This document shows positions 1 through 9,598 of a stretch of DNA of 43,279 nucleotides, piece by piece. The DNA is from Clostridia bacterium (lineage in GTDB: Bacteria > Bacillota > Clostridia > CAKSNL01 > HGM11501), in the NCBI GenBank assembly GCA_017411325.1, contig JAFQQJ010000057.1, positions 1 through 43,279 on the forward strand, given 5' to 3'. Both the position numbers and the translations under genes were made by a program. Below the pieces are notes generated by a model. That model saw nothing but the letters and a program-made list of their open reading frames with translations, was not told the DNA's origin and ran no database searches. How positions within the stretch are numbered: the stretch's first letter is position 1; each line of letters starts with the position of its first letter.

Positions 1-148
1 TTCGCAGTTTTGGGTTAGGAATTTTTCGCCTTAGAGAAGTTAAAAAACGCAGTCATACTGGCGTATGTCTGCGTTTTTTTGCGCACTATCAGCGGAAAAT
101 AACAAGCCAAAACCGGCTTCTCCCTAATAAGTACCGCCGAAAGCTCAG
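1..148. repeat. Left copy of the terminal inverted repeat
   Basis: Bases 1-141 are the exact reverse complement of 43139-43279. Similarity continues to about base 148 with one mismatch at 142. The repeat starts a few bases after the stop of the leftmost (minus-strand) gene and contains a long hairpin with a T-run. It is seen directly in the sequence. The likely meaning is a dispersed repeat at which a short-read assembly stopped, not the ends of a linear replicon, because the window carries core chromosomal genes. Confidence 0.95.
42..79 (-). terminator. Terminator-like hairpin inside the left repeat
   Basis: A stem of 17 positions (42-58 with 63-79, one T/T mismatch) closes a 4-nt loop and has six A/T pairs at its base. 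On the minus strand it follows the STAND NTPase gene by about 80 nt and gives a run of T, so it probably ends that transcript. It is nearly symmetric and could work both ways. Confidence 0.6.
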
Positions 149-156
149 GATTTTTA

Positions 157-2907
157 TTATTTATCGAGTTTGTATTTTTTCAGCATCCTCTTATATTCTT
201 TTTGCTTTTCAGATATGGTAAGCTCTTTTCCTTTAAGCATCATCAAAGTAGTGCCCATTGCAATATTTTTTGTTTTCGGGCTTTCTGTTCCGTAATATTT
301 TTCATACTTTGTCAAAGCCCGCTTAAGCACCTTGTATGCCTTATCGTACAACTCAAGATCTTCGAGAATTACTCCTCTTACTCGCATTGCATCAAGCGTA
401 TATGGGTGATCCTCCCCGTAAAAGGCAACATATTGCTTTACGACCTCCGCCTGGTCACTGTCTGCTGTTGCGTCTTTATAAGCCTTACTCTTAATAGCCG
501 CTATAATGCTGAGTGATTCAAGATATTCCTTCCTTCCCGCATCTCCCAGTGCAAGGCGTTTTCCAAGAAGGTCCTTCTGAATATCATATGCATCTTCGAA
601 TTTTTCCATATCGTAGAAAAGACCGGATTTATTATGCAAAGCATTAAGAGTTTCCCTGTGGTCTTCCCCGTAAACTTCTTTATCTTTTTCTATTACATAA
701 TCAATAAGAGCCATGGCTTCGTCAAAACGTTTGCATTTACCAAGTATGTTTACATAGCTGCATTTTGCAGACAGCACCACAGGATGATCCTCGCCCAGAA
801 TTTCTCCGCCCTTTTTTATCATCTCCTCATAAAGCTCCTTAGCATGGTCGGTGTCTCCAAGAGTTTCAAGGCTCATTGCCAGGCTGAACATTGCACACAA
901 TGTATTGGGATGCAAAGGATTCCACTTCAGCATTTTATCCAGTGCCGCTTTCTTTAAGGGAAGCGCCGCATTATAGTCTCCGTTGCTGTGCAGGGTATAG
1001 GCATAGTTATGCAAATAAGCCAGCGTATCGGGATGATTTTCACCCATCAGTTTTTCACTCAGGAGATAGGCTTTCTTATAGCACTCCAATGCCTCTTTGA
1101 TTTTCCCCTCGCTCTCCAGCTTTCTTGCATTGCTGCTCATTGTTCCGATGGCAAAAATATCATCTGTGTCTTCAAGAGCTTTTACCTTCTCAACTACGCT
1201 TTGTGCTTCTTCCGTTTCTTCCGTTTCTTCCATTGAATCCAGGATGCTGTATAGAATATTTGCACTCTCAAGGGTTTCTTTATCGTCCTTCCCCAAAAGC
1301 TTTTCAAACAATTCATTTGCTTTAGAAAGCAGTTCCTTTGCTTCCCCGTATACTCCGCTATAGTACAAAAATACTCCGCGCAGTTTCAATGCTTCCGCAT
1401 AAAGCAGATCGTCCTTATTCTTGCCCGCGAAGGATATAAAATGCTCAAATACTGAAAAATCTATACTGTAAAAGGTTTCTTTAATAAAACGATACAGTAT
1501 ATTTTTTATATTCTCGCAATAAAATGTACGCACCAGTTCTCTGTCATCTGACATAAGCTCAGCACCACGGATAAGCCCGGAAATACGCTCAGCATAATCA
1601 GGTGATGTAAAATCCATTTTCCGTACATCCTCACGATAAGTATCAATAAGAAGATTCGCCGCATCAGACCGGATTTTACCGGGGCAGCTTTCCATCATAA
1701 CTTCGGAAAACATACGGTTTGTGCGGTATATTCCATTTCCTGTATCTTCTATAAACGAAAGCTTTTTTACATTTTCATAAACAGTTTCGCTGAATCTTGA
1801 AATAATTTTAAAAACCAGATCGTCGTTCCACCTGTAAATCGCAGACAAAAGATAGCACACCCTCATAGTGGTGTCATCCATATTCTGCACCAGTCTGTCA
1901 AACATCTCTTCGGTGTTTCTTCCGAACATGGAAATTTCAGGTTCTTCTCCCCGTCCCTTTATAATATCAAGCTGTTTTTTACATAAGGAAAGGAAAAACG
2001 GATTTCCGTCGGTAAGTTCGTGAATTTCCTTCCTCAGCCCGGGATTTTCAAAACCGACAAGTTCAAGGTACTCATCGCTTTCGGAAAAAGTGAATTTCGG
2101 AACTTCTGTCTGTTCCATTTTTTCTTTCCACATTTTGTCGTATTTTTCCCATTTCAGGCTTTCTCTTCCGCCTATCACCCAGAAAATGCCGGGAATTTCT
2201 TTAAGTATCCCCTTATCTCCTCTCAGCCATTTATCTGCACTTAGCGGATTCCCTTCGGAGGAAACTTCACTTACAAGATTTTCATAAACGTCCAGAAACA
2301 CAACCAGAGGAGCTTTATCCTTTTCAACCTGTCCTTTAATATCCTCCGCAAAAAATGCCGGCAGATTTTCATAAAGCTCATCAATATCCATAGCTTCTAT
2401 TCTTTTGCGGAGTTCTTTGTTCGACTTAATGAAAGACTCCTTATCTTCAAGTGCTATCATCAGTGCATCACTGAGCAGTCCCGCAGCATCACCGAAAAAG
2501 CTTCCTATTATCGGAATAACCTTCAGCCACTTTTTTCCTTTTCTGCTGAAGTCTATTTTTGCAGCATTATTACTTACCTTCTGTATATAACAGTTGTATG
2601 CCAGTTTAAATGACGGAAATTTATATTTGCACTTTTTAAAAAGTTCTTCTGCCAGTCTTTTTATCAAAGTGATGCAATCGGTTCTTTCCTTCAGGGAAAT
2701 TTCAACATATCTTGTTTTTCCGTCGCCTAAATCTTTAAGCTTTTCTTTTAATTCATCTAAAAGCCAGCTTTTACCGATTCCGCCAAGACCGTAATATGTG
2801 AGTGCATAAAATTTTTCTCTATCCTGTGGTTTTTCCAGAAACTCAAGATATTTTCCCTCAAATTCTTCTATCAGTTTCTCCCTTCCGACAAAGTTTTCAT
2901 GCTTCAT
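157..2907 (-). CDS. STAND/NB-ARC-like NTPase with C-terminal TPR repeats
   Basis: A 916-aa protein when started at the ATG at 2907, which has a GAGGGGG ribosome site; a longer frame upstream lacks one. The N-terminus goes almost straight into the NTPase: a VGRE motif at 7-10, Walker A GLGGIGKS at 40-47, a Walker B-like strand LVVFLDVYE near 201-209, and a GNPFFL motif of the kind seen after NB-ARC/STAND cores. The C-terminal half is helical with several kinesin-light-chain-type TPRs carrying GEDHP/GENHP turns. STAND NTPases of this shape are signal-sensing switches, and in bacteria many are antiviral or regulatory. No toxic effector domain (nuclease, TIR, protease) is visible at the N-terminus, so the output is unknown. 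It has its own promoter just after the tsf terminator and is monocistronic, which fits an inserted accessory gene. The family call is firm; a defence role is inference. Confidence 0.8.
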   Translation of the reverse strand: MKHENFVGREKLIEEFEGKYLEFLEKPQDREKFYALTYYGLGGIGKSWLLDELKEKLKDLGDGKTRYVEISLKERTDCITLIKRLAEELFKKCKYKFPSFKLAYNCYIQKVSNNAAKIDFSRKGKKWLKVIPIIGSFFGDAAGLLSDALMIALEDKESFIKSNKELRKRIEAMDIDELYENLPAFFAEDIKGQVEKDKAPLVVFLDVYENLVSEVSSEGNPLSADKWLRGDKGILKEIPGIFWVIGGRESLKWEKYDKMWKEKMEQTEVPKFTFSESDEYLELVGFENPGLRKEIHELTDGNPFFLSLCKKQLDIIKGRGEEPEISMFGRNTEEMFDRLVQNMDDTTMRVCYLLSAIYRWNDDLVFKIISRFSETVYENVKKLSFIEDTGNGIYRTNRMFSEVMMESCPGKIRSDAANLLIDTYREDVRKMDFTSPDYAERISGLIRGAELMSDDRELVRTFYCENIKNILYRFIKETFYSIDFSVFEHFISFAGKNKDDLLYAEALKLRGVFLYYSGVYGEAKELLSKANELFEKLLGKDDKETLESANILYSILDSMEETEETEEAQSVVEKVKALEDTDDIFAIGTMSSNARKLESEGKIKEALECYKKAYLLSEKLMGENHPDTLAYLHNYAYTLHSNGDYNAALPLKKAALDKMLKWNPLHPNTLCAMFSLAMSLETLGDTDHAKELYEEMIKKGGEILGEDHPVVLSAKCSYVNILGKCKRFDEAMALIDYVIEKDKEVYGEDHRETLNALHNKSGLFYDMEKFEDAYDIQKDLLGKRLALGDAGRKEYLESLSIIAAIKSKAYKDATADSDQAEVVKQYVAFYGEDHPYTLDAMRVRGVILEDLELYDKAYKVLKRALTKYEKYYGTESPKTKNIAMGTTLMMLKGKELTISEKQKEYKRMLKKYKLDK

Positions 2908-2959
2908 TTTATTTCCCCCTCGTATCGAAAAATCGCTAACCGTACCAATTAACAAATTC

Positions 2960-2988
2960 AGTATATCACATAAATATATCTTTTTCAA
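2960..2988 (-). promoter_or_regulatory. Promoter of the STAND NTPase gene
   Basis: On the minus strand a TTGAAA box (2983-2988) is followed after exactly 17 nt by TATACT (2960-2965). It lies between the tsf terminator and the ATG at 2907, giving a leader of about 45 nt. Confidence 0.7.
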
Positions 2989-2992
2989 TAAC

Positions 2993-3020
2993 AAAAAAGA
3001 CCACCCGATGGGTGGTCTTT
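2993..3020 (-). terminator. Rho-independent terminator of rpsB-tsf
   Basis: A perfect 11-bp stem (2996-3006 with 3010-3020) with a 3-nt loop, followed on the minus strand by a run of six T. It starts 9 nt after the tsf stop. Confidence 0.9.
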
Positions 3021-3028
3021 AAGTTTAA

Positions 3029-3913
3029 TTACTTAAGCATGGAAGCAATTTCGTCTGCGAAATTGTCTTCTCTCTTTTCAATGCCTTCGCCCTTTTCGTA
3101 ACGAACGAACTTAAGAACCTTAGCACCTGCAACAGTGCTGTCGATGTACTTGGCAACTGTGATGTCCTCGTCCATAATGTAAGCCTGATCAAGAAGACAA
3201 ACTTCGCTGAAGAACTTACGGATTCTACCCTGAACCATCTTTTCAGCGATTGCTTCGGGCTTTCCTTCGTTCATAGCCTGAGTCTTTAATACTTCCTGCT
3301 CGTGAGCTACAACCTCTGCGGGAACATCTGCCTGAGCGATGTACTTGGGAGCATACATAGCGATGTGCATGCAAAGGTTTTTACCCATAGCTGCAACATC
3401 ATCGCTTGCGGGTGCATCGATTAATGTCATAACACCGATTCTGCCGTTGTCATGATTGTAGGTAGCGATTACTCCTTCCATTCTTTCGAAACGACGGATT
3501 GTCATATTTTCGCCGATAACAGCGATTTTGTTTGTAAGAGCATCAGATACTGTGCCGCCTTCGGGATATGCCTTTGTGAGAAGGTCGGAAACATCAGCGG
3601 GGTTTTCCTTTGCAACAACCTTAGCTACGTTTTCAACGAAAGCCTGGAAGTCTGCATTCTTTGCAACGAAGTCTGTTTCAGCGTTTACTTCAAGGATAAC
3701 GCCAACGTTACCGTCGATGTAAAGCTTAACTGTACCTTCTGCAGCAATTCTGGATGCCTTCTTGGCAGCCTTTGCAAGACCTTTTTCTCTTAAGTACTCA
3801 GCGGCCTTTTCCATATCGCCGTCGCACTCAACCAAAGCCTTCTTACAATCCATCATACCGCAGCCTGTAGCTTCTCTTAAATCTTTAACGATTTTAGCTG
3901 TAATTTCTGCCAT
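3029..3913 (-). CDS. tsf: Elongation factor Ts
   Basis: EF-Ts is the guanine-nucleotide exchange factor that releases GDP from EF-Tu in the cytoplasm. The 294-aa protein has the N-terminal UBA-like domain with the family signature (LREATGCGMMDCKKAL) and the TDFVAKN stretch of the EF-Tu-binding core, and full length for the family. The ATG has a clear AAGGAGG site. It lies 20 nt after rpsB in the universal rpsB-tsf order and is followed by a strong terminator, so the two are co-transcribed from the rpsB promoter. Confidence 0.97.
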   Translation of the reverse strand: MAEITAKIVKDLREATGCGMMDCKKALVECDGDMEKAAEYLREKGLAKAAKKASRIAAEGTVKLYIDGNVGVILEVNAETDFVAKNADFQAFVENVAKVVAKENPADVSDLLTKAYPEGGTVSDALTNKIAVIGENMTIRRFERMEGVIATYNHDNGRIGVMTLIDAPASDDVAAMGKNLCMHIAMYAPKYIAQADVPAEVVAHEQEVLKTQAMNEGKPEAIAEKMVQGRIRKFFSEVCLLDQAYIMDEDITVAKYIDSTVAGAKVLKFVRYEKGEGIEKREDNFADEIASMLK

Positions 3914-3933
3914 TTTCGTATCCTCCTTAAAAA

Positions 3934-4680
3934 TTACTCTGCCTTTTCTTCAGCAGGAGCTTCTTCTGCTGCAGCTTCTTCTGCGGGAGCAAAAGATTCG
4001 CCCTGTCTTCCTTCGATAACAGCGTTTGCCATAGCGCCTGCGATAAGGCTTACGGCACGGATAGCGTCATCGTTACCGGGGATTACGTAATCAACTTCGT
4101 CGGGATCGCAGTTTGTATCAACGATAGCAACGATGGGAATGTGAAGCTTTCTTGCTTCTGCTACAGCGTTCTTTTCCTTCTTGGGGTCAACAACGAACAT
4201 AGCAGCGGGAAGTCTCTTCATTTCCTTGATACCGCCAAGGTTGTCTTCAAGCTTCTTCCATTCGAGACGAAGCTTAATAACTTCCTTCTTGGGGAGAACA
4301 TCAAATGTTCCGTCTTCTTCCATCTTCTGAAGCTGGAAGAGTCTTGCAATTCTTGTGGTGATGGTCTTGAAGTTTGTAAGCATACCGCCATACCATCTGG
4401 AATTTACAAAGTACATACCGCATCTTAAAGCTTCTGTCTTAATAGCTTCCTGAGCCTGCTTCTTTGTACCAACGAAGAGGATGTCTCCGCCTTCAGCAGC
4501 GATGCTCTTGATGAAGTCATAAGCTTCATTAGCCTTCTTTACGGTCTTTTCAAGGTTGATGATATAGATACCGTTTCTTTCGGTAAATATATACTCAGCC
4601 ATTTTGGGGTTCCAACGTCTGGTCTGATGTCCGAAGTGAACACCTGCTTCCAGAAGCTGTTTCATTGAGATTACTGACAT
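3934..4680 (-). CDS. rpsB: 30S ribosomal protein S2
   Basis: S2 is a primary component of the small ribosomal subunit. The 248-aa protein begins with the typical [20 protein letters not shown] block and contains the VGTKKQAQ and [11 protein letters not shown] family motifs. The C-terminus is a low-complexity Ala/Glu-rich tail of about 20 residues, as in many Firmicutes. The ATG has an AAAAGGAG site. It leads the rpsB-tsf operon and has its own near-consensus promoter upstream. Confidence 0.97.
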   Translation of the reverse strand: MSVISMKQLLEAGVHFGHQTRRWNPKMAEYIFTERNGIYIINLEKTVKKANEAYDFIKSIAAEGGDILFVGTKKQAQEAIKTEALRCGMYFVNSRWYGGMLTNFKTITTRIARLFQLQKMEEDGTFDVLPKKEVIKLRLEWKKLEDNLGGIKEMKRLPAAMFVVDPKKEKNAVAEARKLHIPIVAIVDTNCDPDEVDYVIPGNDDAIRAVSLIAGAMANAVIEGRQGESFAPAEEAAAEEAPAEEKAE

Positions 4681-4794
4681 AGTTAAACACTCCTTTTAGT
4701 TTTTTTATACCTCCGCCCTGCACCGTCCGCTACACCCTTTCGGGAACTAATCAGACTCATCAGAACGTGTGTATTTTAATATTTAACCTATGAG

Positions 4795-4823
4795 ATTATA
4801 TCATAAGGTTTTTACATTGTCAA
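4795..4823 (-). promoter_or_regulatory. rpsB promoter and leader
   Basis: On the minus strand TTGACA (4818-4823) is followed after 17 nt by TATAAT (4795-4800), both perfect consensus hexamers. Transcription should start near 4788, leaving a GC-richer leader of about 107 nt before rpsB that includes a small GAAA-tetraloop hairpin (around 4733-4743). S2 feeds back on the rpsB leader in some bacteria; whether this one is regulatory cannot be told from one sequence. Confidence 0.85.
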
Positions 4824-4837
4824 GCATTTTTTTACAT

Positions 4838-6145
4838 TTAAAATAAATCATTTCTTTCCGCTTTCAGTGCCGTTATTTCCTTCACGGCGGCTTCTGCTAC
4901 GGCGGCATAGCGTTCCTTTTTCTTTCTTATTTTGTGAAATTCGTGGCTCACTATTCCGAAATTTGCATTCATAGGCTGGAAATGCTCCGCCTCACCGTTT
5001 GCCACATAGTCGGAAAGCGCGCCCGTAACCGTTCCTTTTCCCGGTACAAAGCTTTCTTTTCCTGTAAGATAAGCATAGGCGTTTATTCCCGCAATGAGCC
5101 CGGATACTGCCGATTCCACATAGCCTTCAACACCGGTAATCTGTCCCGCAAAGAAAATATTTTCTCTGCCTTTGACAGAATAGTTTGCATTAAGTACCTT
5201 TGGCCCGCAAAGGAAGGTATTTCTGTGCATTACGCCATAGCGTAAAAACTCCGCATCGGCAAGACCGCCTATCATAGAAAACACTCTCTTCTGCTCGCCG
5301 AACTTAAGGTTGGTCTGAAAGCCCACCATATTGTAGACTGTTCCTTCTGTGTTGTCACGGCGAAGCTGAACAACGGCGTGATAGCGCTCTCCCGTTACGG
5401 GGTTTTCAAGTCCCACCGGCTTTAAGGGCCCAAAGAGCAATGTTTCGCTTCCCCTCTTTGCCATAATTTCCACGGGCATACAGCCTTCAAAAACAGAAGG
5501 CTTTTCAATATCCTCATGAAGGGGTGCTGTTTCAGCATTAATAAGTGCCTCGTAAAAGGCGTCATACTCTTCTTTGGTCATGGGGCAGTTTATGTAATCG
5601 GGAGTACCCTTATCGTAGCGGCTTTTAAAATACGCCCTTGTCATATCGATGGAGTCAAAGCTTACCAAGGGTGCCGCCGCATCATAGAAGGACATAAAGC
5701 CGCCTGTAAGCTTTCCGATTTCCTCAGCCAGTGCTCCGTCTGTCAAAGGCCCGGTTGCGATTATAACGCACTCATCTTCGGGGATGGATGTTATCTCCTC
5801 TTCAATTACTTCTATGTTTTCGTTTTCCCTTATCTTTTTTGTTACGGTATCGGAAAACTTTTCCCTGTCAACCGCCAGCGCTCCCCCTGCGGGAACCTTT
5901 GTTTCGTCCGCCGAGGAAATTATAACGGAGTCCATTATCCTCATTTCCTCTTTAAGAAGTCCGCAGGCGTTATCAAGGCTGTCACCCTTAAGGGAGTTGC
6001 TGCAGACAAGCTCTGCAAAGCCCTCGTACTTATGGGCAGGTGAAAACTTTTTAGGCTTCATTTCATAAAGCTTTACCTTGATGCCTCTTTTAGCTATCTG
6101 GTATGCCGCCTCGCATCCCGCAAGGCCTGCACCTATTACTATCAT
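4838..6145 (-). CDS. trmFO: Methylenetetrahydrofolate-tRNA-(uracil-5)-methyltransferase
   Basis: TrmFO is the folate- and FAD-dependent enzyme that makes ribothymidine at position 54 of the tRNA T-loop in Firmicutes. The 435-aa protein starts with the FAD-binding GAGLAGCEAA motif and continues with YEMKP and the ELVCSNSLKG block, both diagnostic for TrmFO; a second nucleotide-binding stretch (FFAGQITGVEGYVES) is near residue 335. Length is normal. The ATG at 6145 has AAGGAA. It is downstream of topA and dprA, the B. subtilis order (dprA-topA-trmFO). No terminator separates it from the rpsB promoter 14 nt further on, so read-through into rpsB-tsf is possible. Confidence 0.95.
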   Translation of the reverse strand: MIVIGAGLAGCEAAYQIAKRGIKVKLYEMKPKKFSPAHKYEGFAELVCSNSLKGDSLDNACGLLKEEMRIMDSVIISSADETKVPAGGALAVDREKFSDTVTKKIRENENIEVIEEEITSIPEDECVIIATGPLTDGALAEEIGKLTGGFMSFYDAAAPLVSFDSIDMTRAYFKSRYDKGTPDYINCPMTKEEYDAFYEALINAETAPLHEDIEKPSVFEGCMPVEIMAKRGSETLLFGPLKPVGLENPVTGERYHAVVQLRRDNTEGTVYNMVGFQTNLKFGEQKRVFSMIGGLADAEFLRYGVMHRNTFLCGPKVLNANYSVKGRENIFFAGQITGVEGYVESAVSGLIAGINAYAYLTGKESFVPGKGTVTGALSDYVANGEAEHFQPMNANFGIVSHEFHKIRKKKERYAAVAEAAVKEITALKAERNDLF

Positions 6146-6164
6146 AATATTATTCCTTTCGAAA

Positions 6165-6187
6165 GATGCACCCGTAAAGGGTGCATC
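6165..6187 (-). other. Intergenic hairpin between topA and trmFO
   Basis: A perfect 9-bp stem (6165-6173 with 6179-6187) and a 5-nt loop lie between the topA stop and the trmFO ribosome site. No proper T-run follows, so it may be a weak attenuator or a processing signal. Confidence 0.55.
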
Positions 6188-6190
6188 AGC

Positions 6191-8266
6191 TTACTTTTTA
6201 TCCTTACCGCAGAATCTGTCGGAGCAACGAACCACAGTTTCTCCTCTTACGGTTTTTGTTATCATCATTGAACCGCACTTTTCGCACTTTTCTCCCGTGG
6301 GCATATCCCAGAGAAGGAAGTTACAGTCCTTGTTGCGGCAGGGGTAATACTTCTTGCCCTTCTTTGAAAATCTTCCGATAATCATATCTCCGCACTCGGG
6401 GCACTTCACGTTGGTTTCGTCCACAATCGCCTTGGTGAAGGAGCATTCGGGGTAGCCCGGGCAGGCAAGGAATTTTCCGAATCTGCCGTTCTTTATTACC
6501 ATATTTCTTCCGCAAAGCTCGCACTTCACATCGGTTTCCTCGTCCTGAATGGTAACCTTACCCATTTCCTCCTCGGCAACCTTCAAGTCCTTTTCAAAGG
6601 GTGTGTAGAAGTCGCCCACAACCTTAGTCCATTTTTCGTTACCTTCCCCAACCTTATCAAGATCATCCTCCATATTTGCGGTAAACTCAATATCAACGAT
6701 GCTCTTGAAATATTCTGTCAGCATATCGGTGATGATTTTACCAAGCTCGGTGGGCTTTAACGCCTTCTTATCACGTTCAACATAGCGACGGGCAAGAATT
6801 GTGGAAAGAGTGGGAGCATAAGTCGAAGGTCTTCCTATGCCTGCCTCTTCCATTGCCTTGATCAATGATGCTTCGTTATAGCGCGCGGGAGGCTCGGTAA
6901 AGTGTCCGGACGCTTCAAGCTTTTCTTCCGTCAGCACATCACCGGCCTTAAGCAGCGGAAGATGCTTTACGGTCTCCTCCGTATTGTCGGAGTCGGTATA
7001 TACGGCAAGGTAGCCGGGGAAGGAAAGCTCCCTCGCACCTGCCTTGAAGTCTGCCTTATTGCAGGAAATTTCCGCATTTACTGTTTTATATACGGCAGAA
7101 GCTGCCTGGCTTGCAATAAAGCGTGAGAAAATAAGCTTATAAAGCTTGAATTCGTCGCCCTTAAGTGAGCTTTTAACCTCCTCGGGGGTAAGCATCGTGG
7201 TGGGACGGATTGCTTCGTGAGCATCCTGTGCTCCCTTTTTGGTCTTATAGCTTCTTGCAGTTTTCGGCACATAAGCATCGCCGTATTTTTCCTTTATATA
7301 TTCTCTCGCATTAGCCTTTGCCTCATCTGAAATACGGAGAGAGTCTGTTCTCATATAGGTGATAAGACCGAGAGTTCCTCTTCCCTCTATGTCAACACCC
7401 TCGTATAAAATCTGAGCCGCCGCCATGGTGCGCTTTGCGGTAAATCCAAGCTGCTTTGCCGCTTCCTGCTGCATAGAGCTTGTTGTAAAGGGAGGCTTTG
7501 GTGAAAGCTGCTTTTCGGAATACTTGACGTCATTTACGCTGTAGGTTCCGCCCTTCATCATTTCCTTTATTTTTTCCGCATCGCTTTCGGATTTCAATTC
7601 TTTTTTCTTTCCGCCAACGCCGTAGAAATGTGCCTCGAAGGCGTCTTCGCCCTCTTTTTTAAGAAGAGCCTTGATGTTCCAGTACTCTTCGGGAACGAAG
7701 GCTTCTATTTCTCTTTCTCTGTCAACAACCATCTTTGTGGTTACGGACTGAACTCTGCCCGCGGAAAGACCGGAGCCGATTTTCGTCCATAAAAGGGGGC
7801 TTAATTTATAGCCCAAGAGTCTGTCAACAATTCTTCTTGCCTGCTGTGCATCAACCAGTGAAAGGTCAATGGCGCGGGGCTTTTTAACAGCTTCGGATAC
7901 CGCTGTTTTCGTTATCTCGTTAAAGGTAACACGGCAGTCGGACTTTTCGTCAATGCCGAGTATTGCCGCAATGTGCCACGCAATAGCTTCTCCTTCGCGG
8001 TCAGGGTCCGTTGCGATGAATACTTTTTTGGCGCTCTTTGCCGCCTTCTTCATTGCACTTGTAAGGTCGCCCTTACCCCTTATTGTGATATACTTAGGCT
8101 CAAAGTCCTTTTCGGTATCTATACCAAGCTGGCTTTTCGGCAAATCCCTTAAGTGGCCCATTGACGCCATAACGTTATAGCCTCTGCCAAGATATTTCTT
8201 TATGGTCTTTGCCTTTGCGGGAGACTCAACTATTAAAAGATTTGTCTTGCTTTTAGCTTTTTCCAT
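6191..8266 (-). CDS. topA: DNA topoisomerase I (type IA)
   Basis: TopA relaxes negative supercoils by cutting one strand through a 5'-phosphotyrosine. Numbered from the ATG at 8266 (691 aa), the Toprim domain has LLIVESPAKA at 10-19 and DPDREGE at 87-93, and the catalytic tyrosine is Y304 in the GLITYMRTDS motif. Three C-terminal zinc ribbons follow, each with two Cys pairs (starting CELCG, CPECG and CEKCG). A TTG at 8299 would add 11 residues; it has no ribosome site, and the ATG has only a distant AGAAAGG, so the start is not certain. The gene begins within 35 nt of the dprA stop and is co-transcribed with it. Confidence 0.95.
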   Translation of the reverse strand: MEKAKSKTNLLIVESPAKAKTIKKYLGRGYNVMASMGHLRDLPKSQLGIDTEKDFEPKYITIRGKGDLTSAMKKAAKSAKKVFIATDPDREGEAIAWHIAAILGIDEKSDCRVTFNEITKTAVSEAVKKPRAIDLSLVDAQQARRIVDRLLGYKLSPLLWTKIGSGLSAGRVQSVTTKMVVDREREIEAFVPEEYWNIKALLKKEGEDAFEAHFYGVGGKKKELKSESDAEKIKEMMKGGTYSVNDVKYSEKQLSPKPPFTTSSMQQEAAKQLGFTAKRTMAAAQILYEGVDIEGRGTLGLITYMRTDSLRISDEAKANAREYIKEKYGDAYVPKTARSYKTKKGAQDAHEAIRPTTMLTPEEVKSSLKGDEFKLYKLIFSRFIASQAASAVYKTVNAEISCNKADFKAGARELSFPGYLAVYTDSDNTEETVKHLPLLKAGDVLTEEKLEASGHFTEPPARYNEASLIKAMEEAGIGRPSTYAPTLSTILARRYVERDKKALKPTELGKIITDMLTEYFKSIVDIEFTANMEDDLDKVGEGNEKWTKVVGDFYTPFEKDLKVAEEEMGKVTIQDEETDVKCELCGRNMVIKNGRFGKFLACPGYPECSFTKAIVDETNVKCPECGDMIIGRFSKKGKKYYPCRNKDCNFLLWDMPTGEKCEKCGSMMITKTVRGETVVRCSDRFCGKDKK

Positions 8267-8300
8267 TTTCTGATCTTCAACCTTTCTATATATAAACAAC

Positions 8301-9440
8301 TTAATTTACAGAATATTTTCCGTCGGGCAGCAGTTTTACCTTTCCTGAAACCTCAAGAATAATAAGTGTGGACGCAACCCACTTAAAGGGCCTTCCGCTT
8401 TTTTCGGAAAGCTCCTGGGATGTGAGCGGTTCTTTTTTGAGAAGAGCTAAAAGCTCCAGCATATTATCACTTTCGTTTTCGCCCTGACGAACCGCGGTTT
8501 TACCCGAGGTTTTCTTTTCGGGTTTTATTTCGGGCACCTTTTCTTCCTTAATTTCTTCCTTTTTTGGCCTTGATGCGATATACTCTGTCACGAATTCCTC
8601 CGTATCGGTAATCATCGCAGCTCCGTCCTTTATCAGATTAAAGCAACCCTTTGATTCTTCGATATCGATTCTTCCCGGAACGGCCGCAACACTTTTACCG
8701 TATTCCATGGCAAGATGGGCAGTTATGAGTGCACCGCTCTTTTCTCCCGCCTGAGCCATTACGGTAAGATCGGAAAGTCCCGCCATAATTCTGTTTCTTA
8801 CGGGAAAGTATCCTGAAAGTGCAGGAGTTCCGAATTCAAATTCTGAAATAACGGCACCGCCGCTTTCAATTATTTTATTACGGAAGTCACTGCTTCCCGA
8901 AGGATAATCCACATCCATTCCGCAGCAAAGAACACCGATTGTCTTCCCTCCTGCCGCAATTGCACCGAGCATAGCCGACTGATCTATCCCCTGTGCCATA
9001 CCGGAAACCACACTGCATCCTGCCTGAGCAAAGGCGGATGCCAAGTCACGGCTTACATTCATACCGTAGCTGTCAGCCTTTCTGCTTCCCACTATTGTTA
9101 CGGAAGGAGTATTAAGCACACTTCTGTCCCCCGCCACATATAAAATCAGCGGAGGCTCGGGGATTTGTCTCAGGGCTTCGGGATACGCCTTGCTGAAGTA
9201 GTCAACAAGGTAAACCCTTGCCTTATTGCAGCGCTCCACCTCGGCAGAAACAAAAGAAGTATCCTTATTTACAAGATATTCAATTTCCTTGTCATTAAAC
9301 ATTCCGCTTTCTTCATATGCTTCCTTATCTGCAGAATATAATTCCTCGGGGGAGGAAAAATATTCAATCGCATCCAAAAACTTGGCGTTGGATGCTATAC
9401 CCATATGTTTAAGCCAAAGGAGATATTCCACTCTGTGCAT
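8301..9440 (-). CDS. dprA: DNA processing protein DprA (Smf)
   Basis: DprA protects incoming single-stranded DNA and loads RecA on it during transformation. The 379-aa protein has an N-terminal SAM-like helical region, a Rossmann-like core with the family motifs VGSRKAD, VSGMAQGID and FPVRNRIMAGLS, and a C-terminal winged-helix (DML1-like) segment after a charged Lys/Glu linker (roughly residues 290-325). The ATG at 9440 follows GGATG. It is the first gene of dprA-topA-trmFO. The gene is widespread outside competent species, so it does not prove natural competence. Confidence 0.95.
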   Translation of the reverse strand: MHRVEYLLWLKHMGIASNAKFLDAIEYFSSPEELYSADKEAYEESGMFNDKEIEYLVNKDTSFVSAEVERCNKARVYLVDYFSKAYPEALRQIPEPPLILYVAGDRSVLNTPSVTIVGSRKADSYGMNVSRDLASAFAQAGCSVVSGMAQGIDQSAMLGAIAAGGKTIGVLCCGMDVDYPSGSSDFRNKIIESGGAVISEFEFGTPALSGYFPVRNRIMAGLSDLTVMAQAGEKSGALITAHLAMEYGKSVAAVPGRIDIEESKGCFNLIKDGAAMITDTEEFVTEYIASRPKKEEIKEEKVPEIKPEKKTSGKTAVRQGENESDNMLELLALLKKEPLTSQELSEKSGRPFKWVASTLIILEVSGKVKLLPDGKYSVN

Positions 9441-9598
9441 TTAATTCATCCTTTTCAAAAAATACCTATATATTTTATAAAGTACAACAAAAAATCCGAT
9501 TTGTAAAGAAAAATTTTTTATTTTCACAAGAATTTTTATTGCCGTGACGAATATAATAGCTAAAAAAACCTGTCTTACCAAGCGTTCCGGAGGGTATT

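Noticed and set aside
4733..4780. A CTGATGAG...CGAAA pattern in the rpsB leader that recalls a hammerhead ribozyme core
   Set aside because: The segment between the two core motifs does not form stem II, and the GAAA is better explained as the tetraloop of a small CCC/GGG hairpin.
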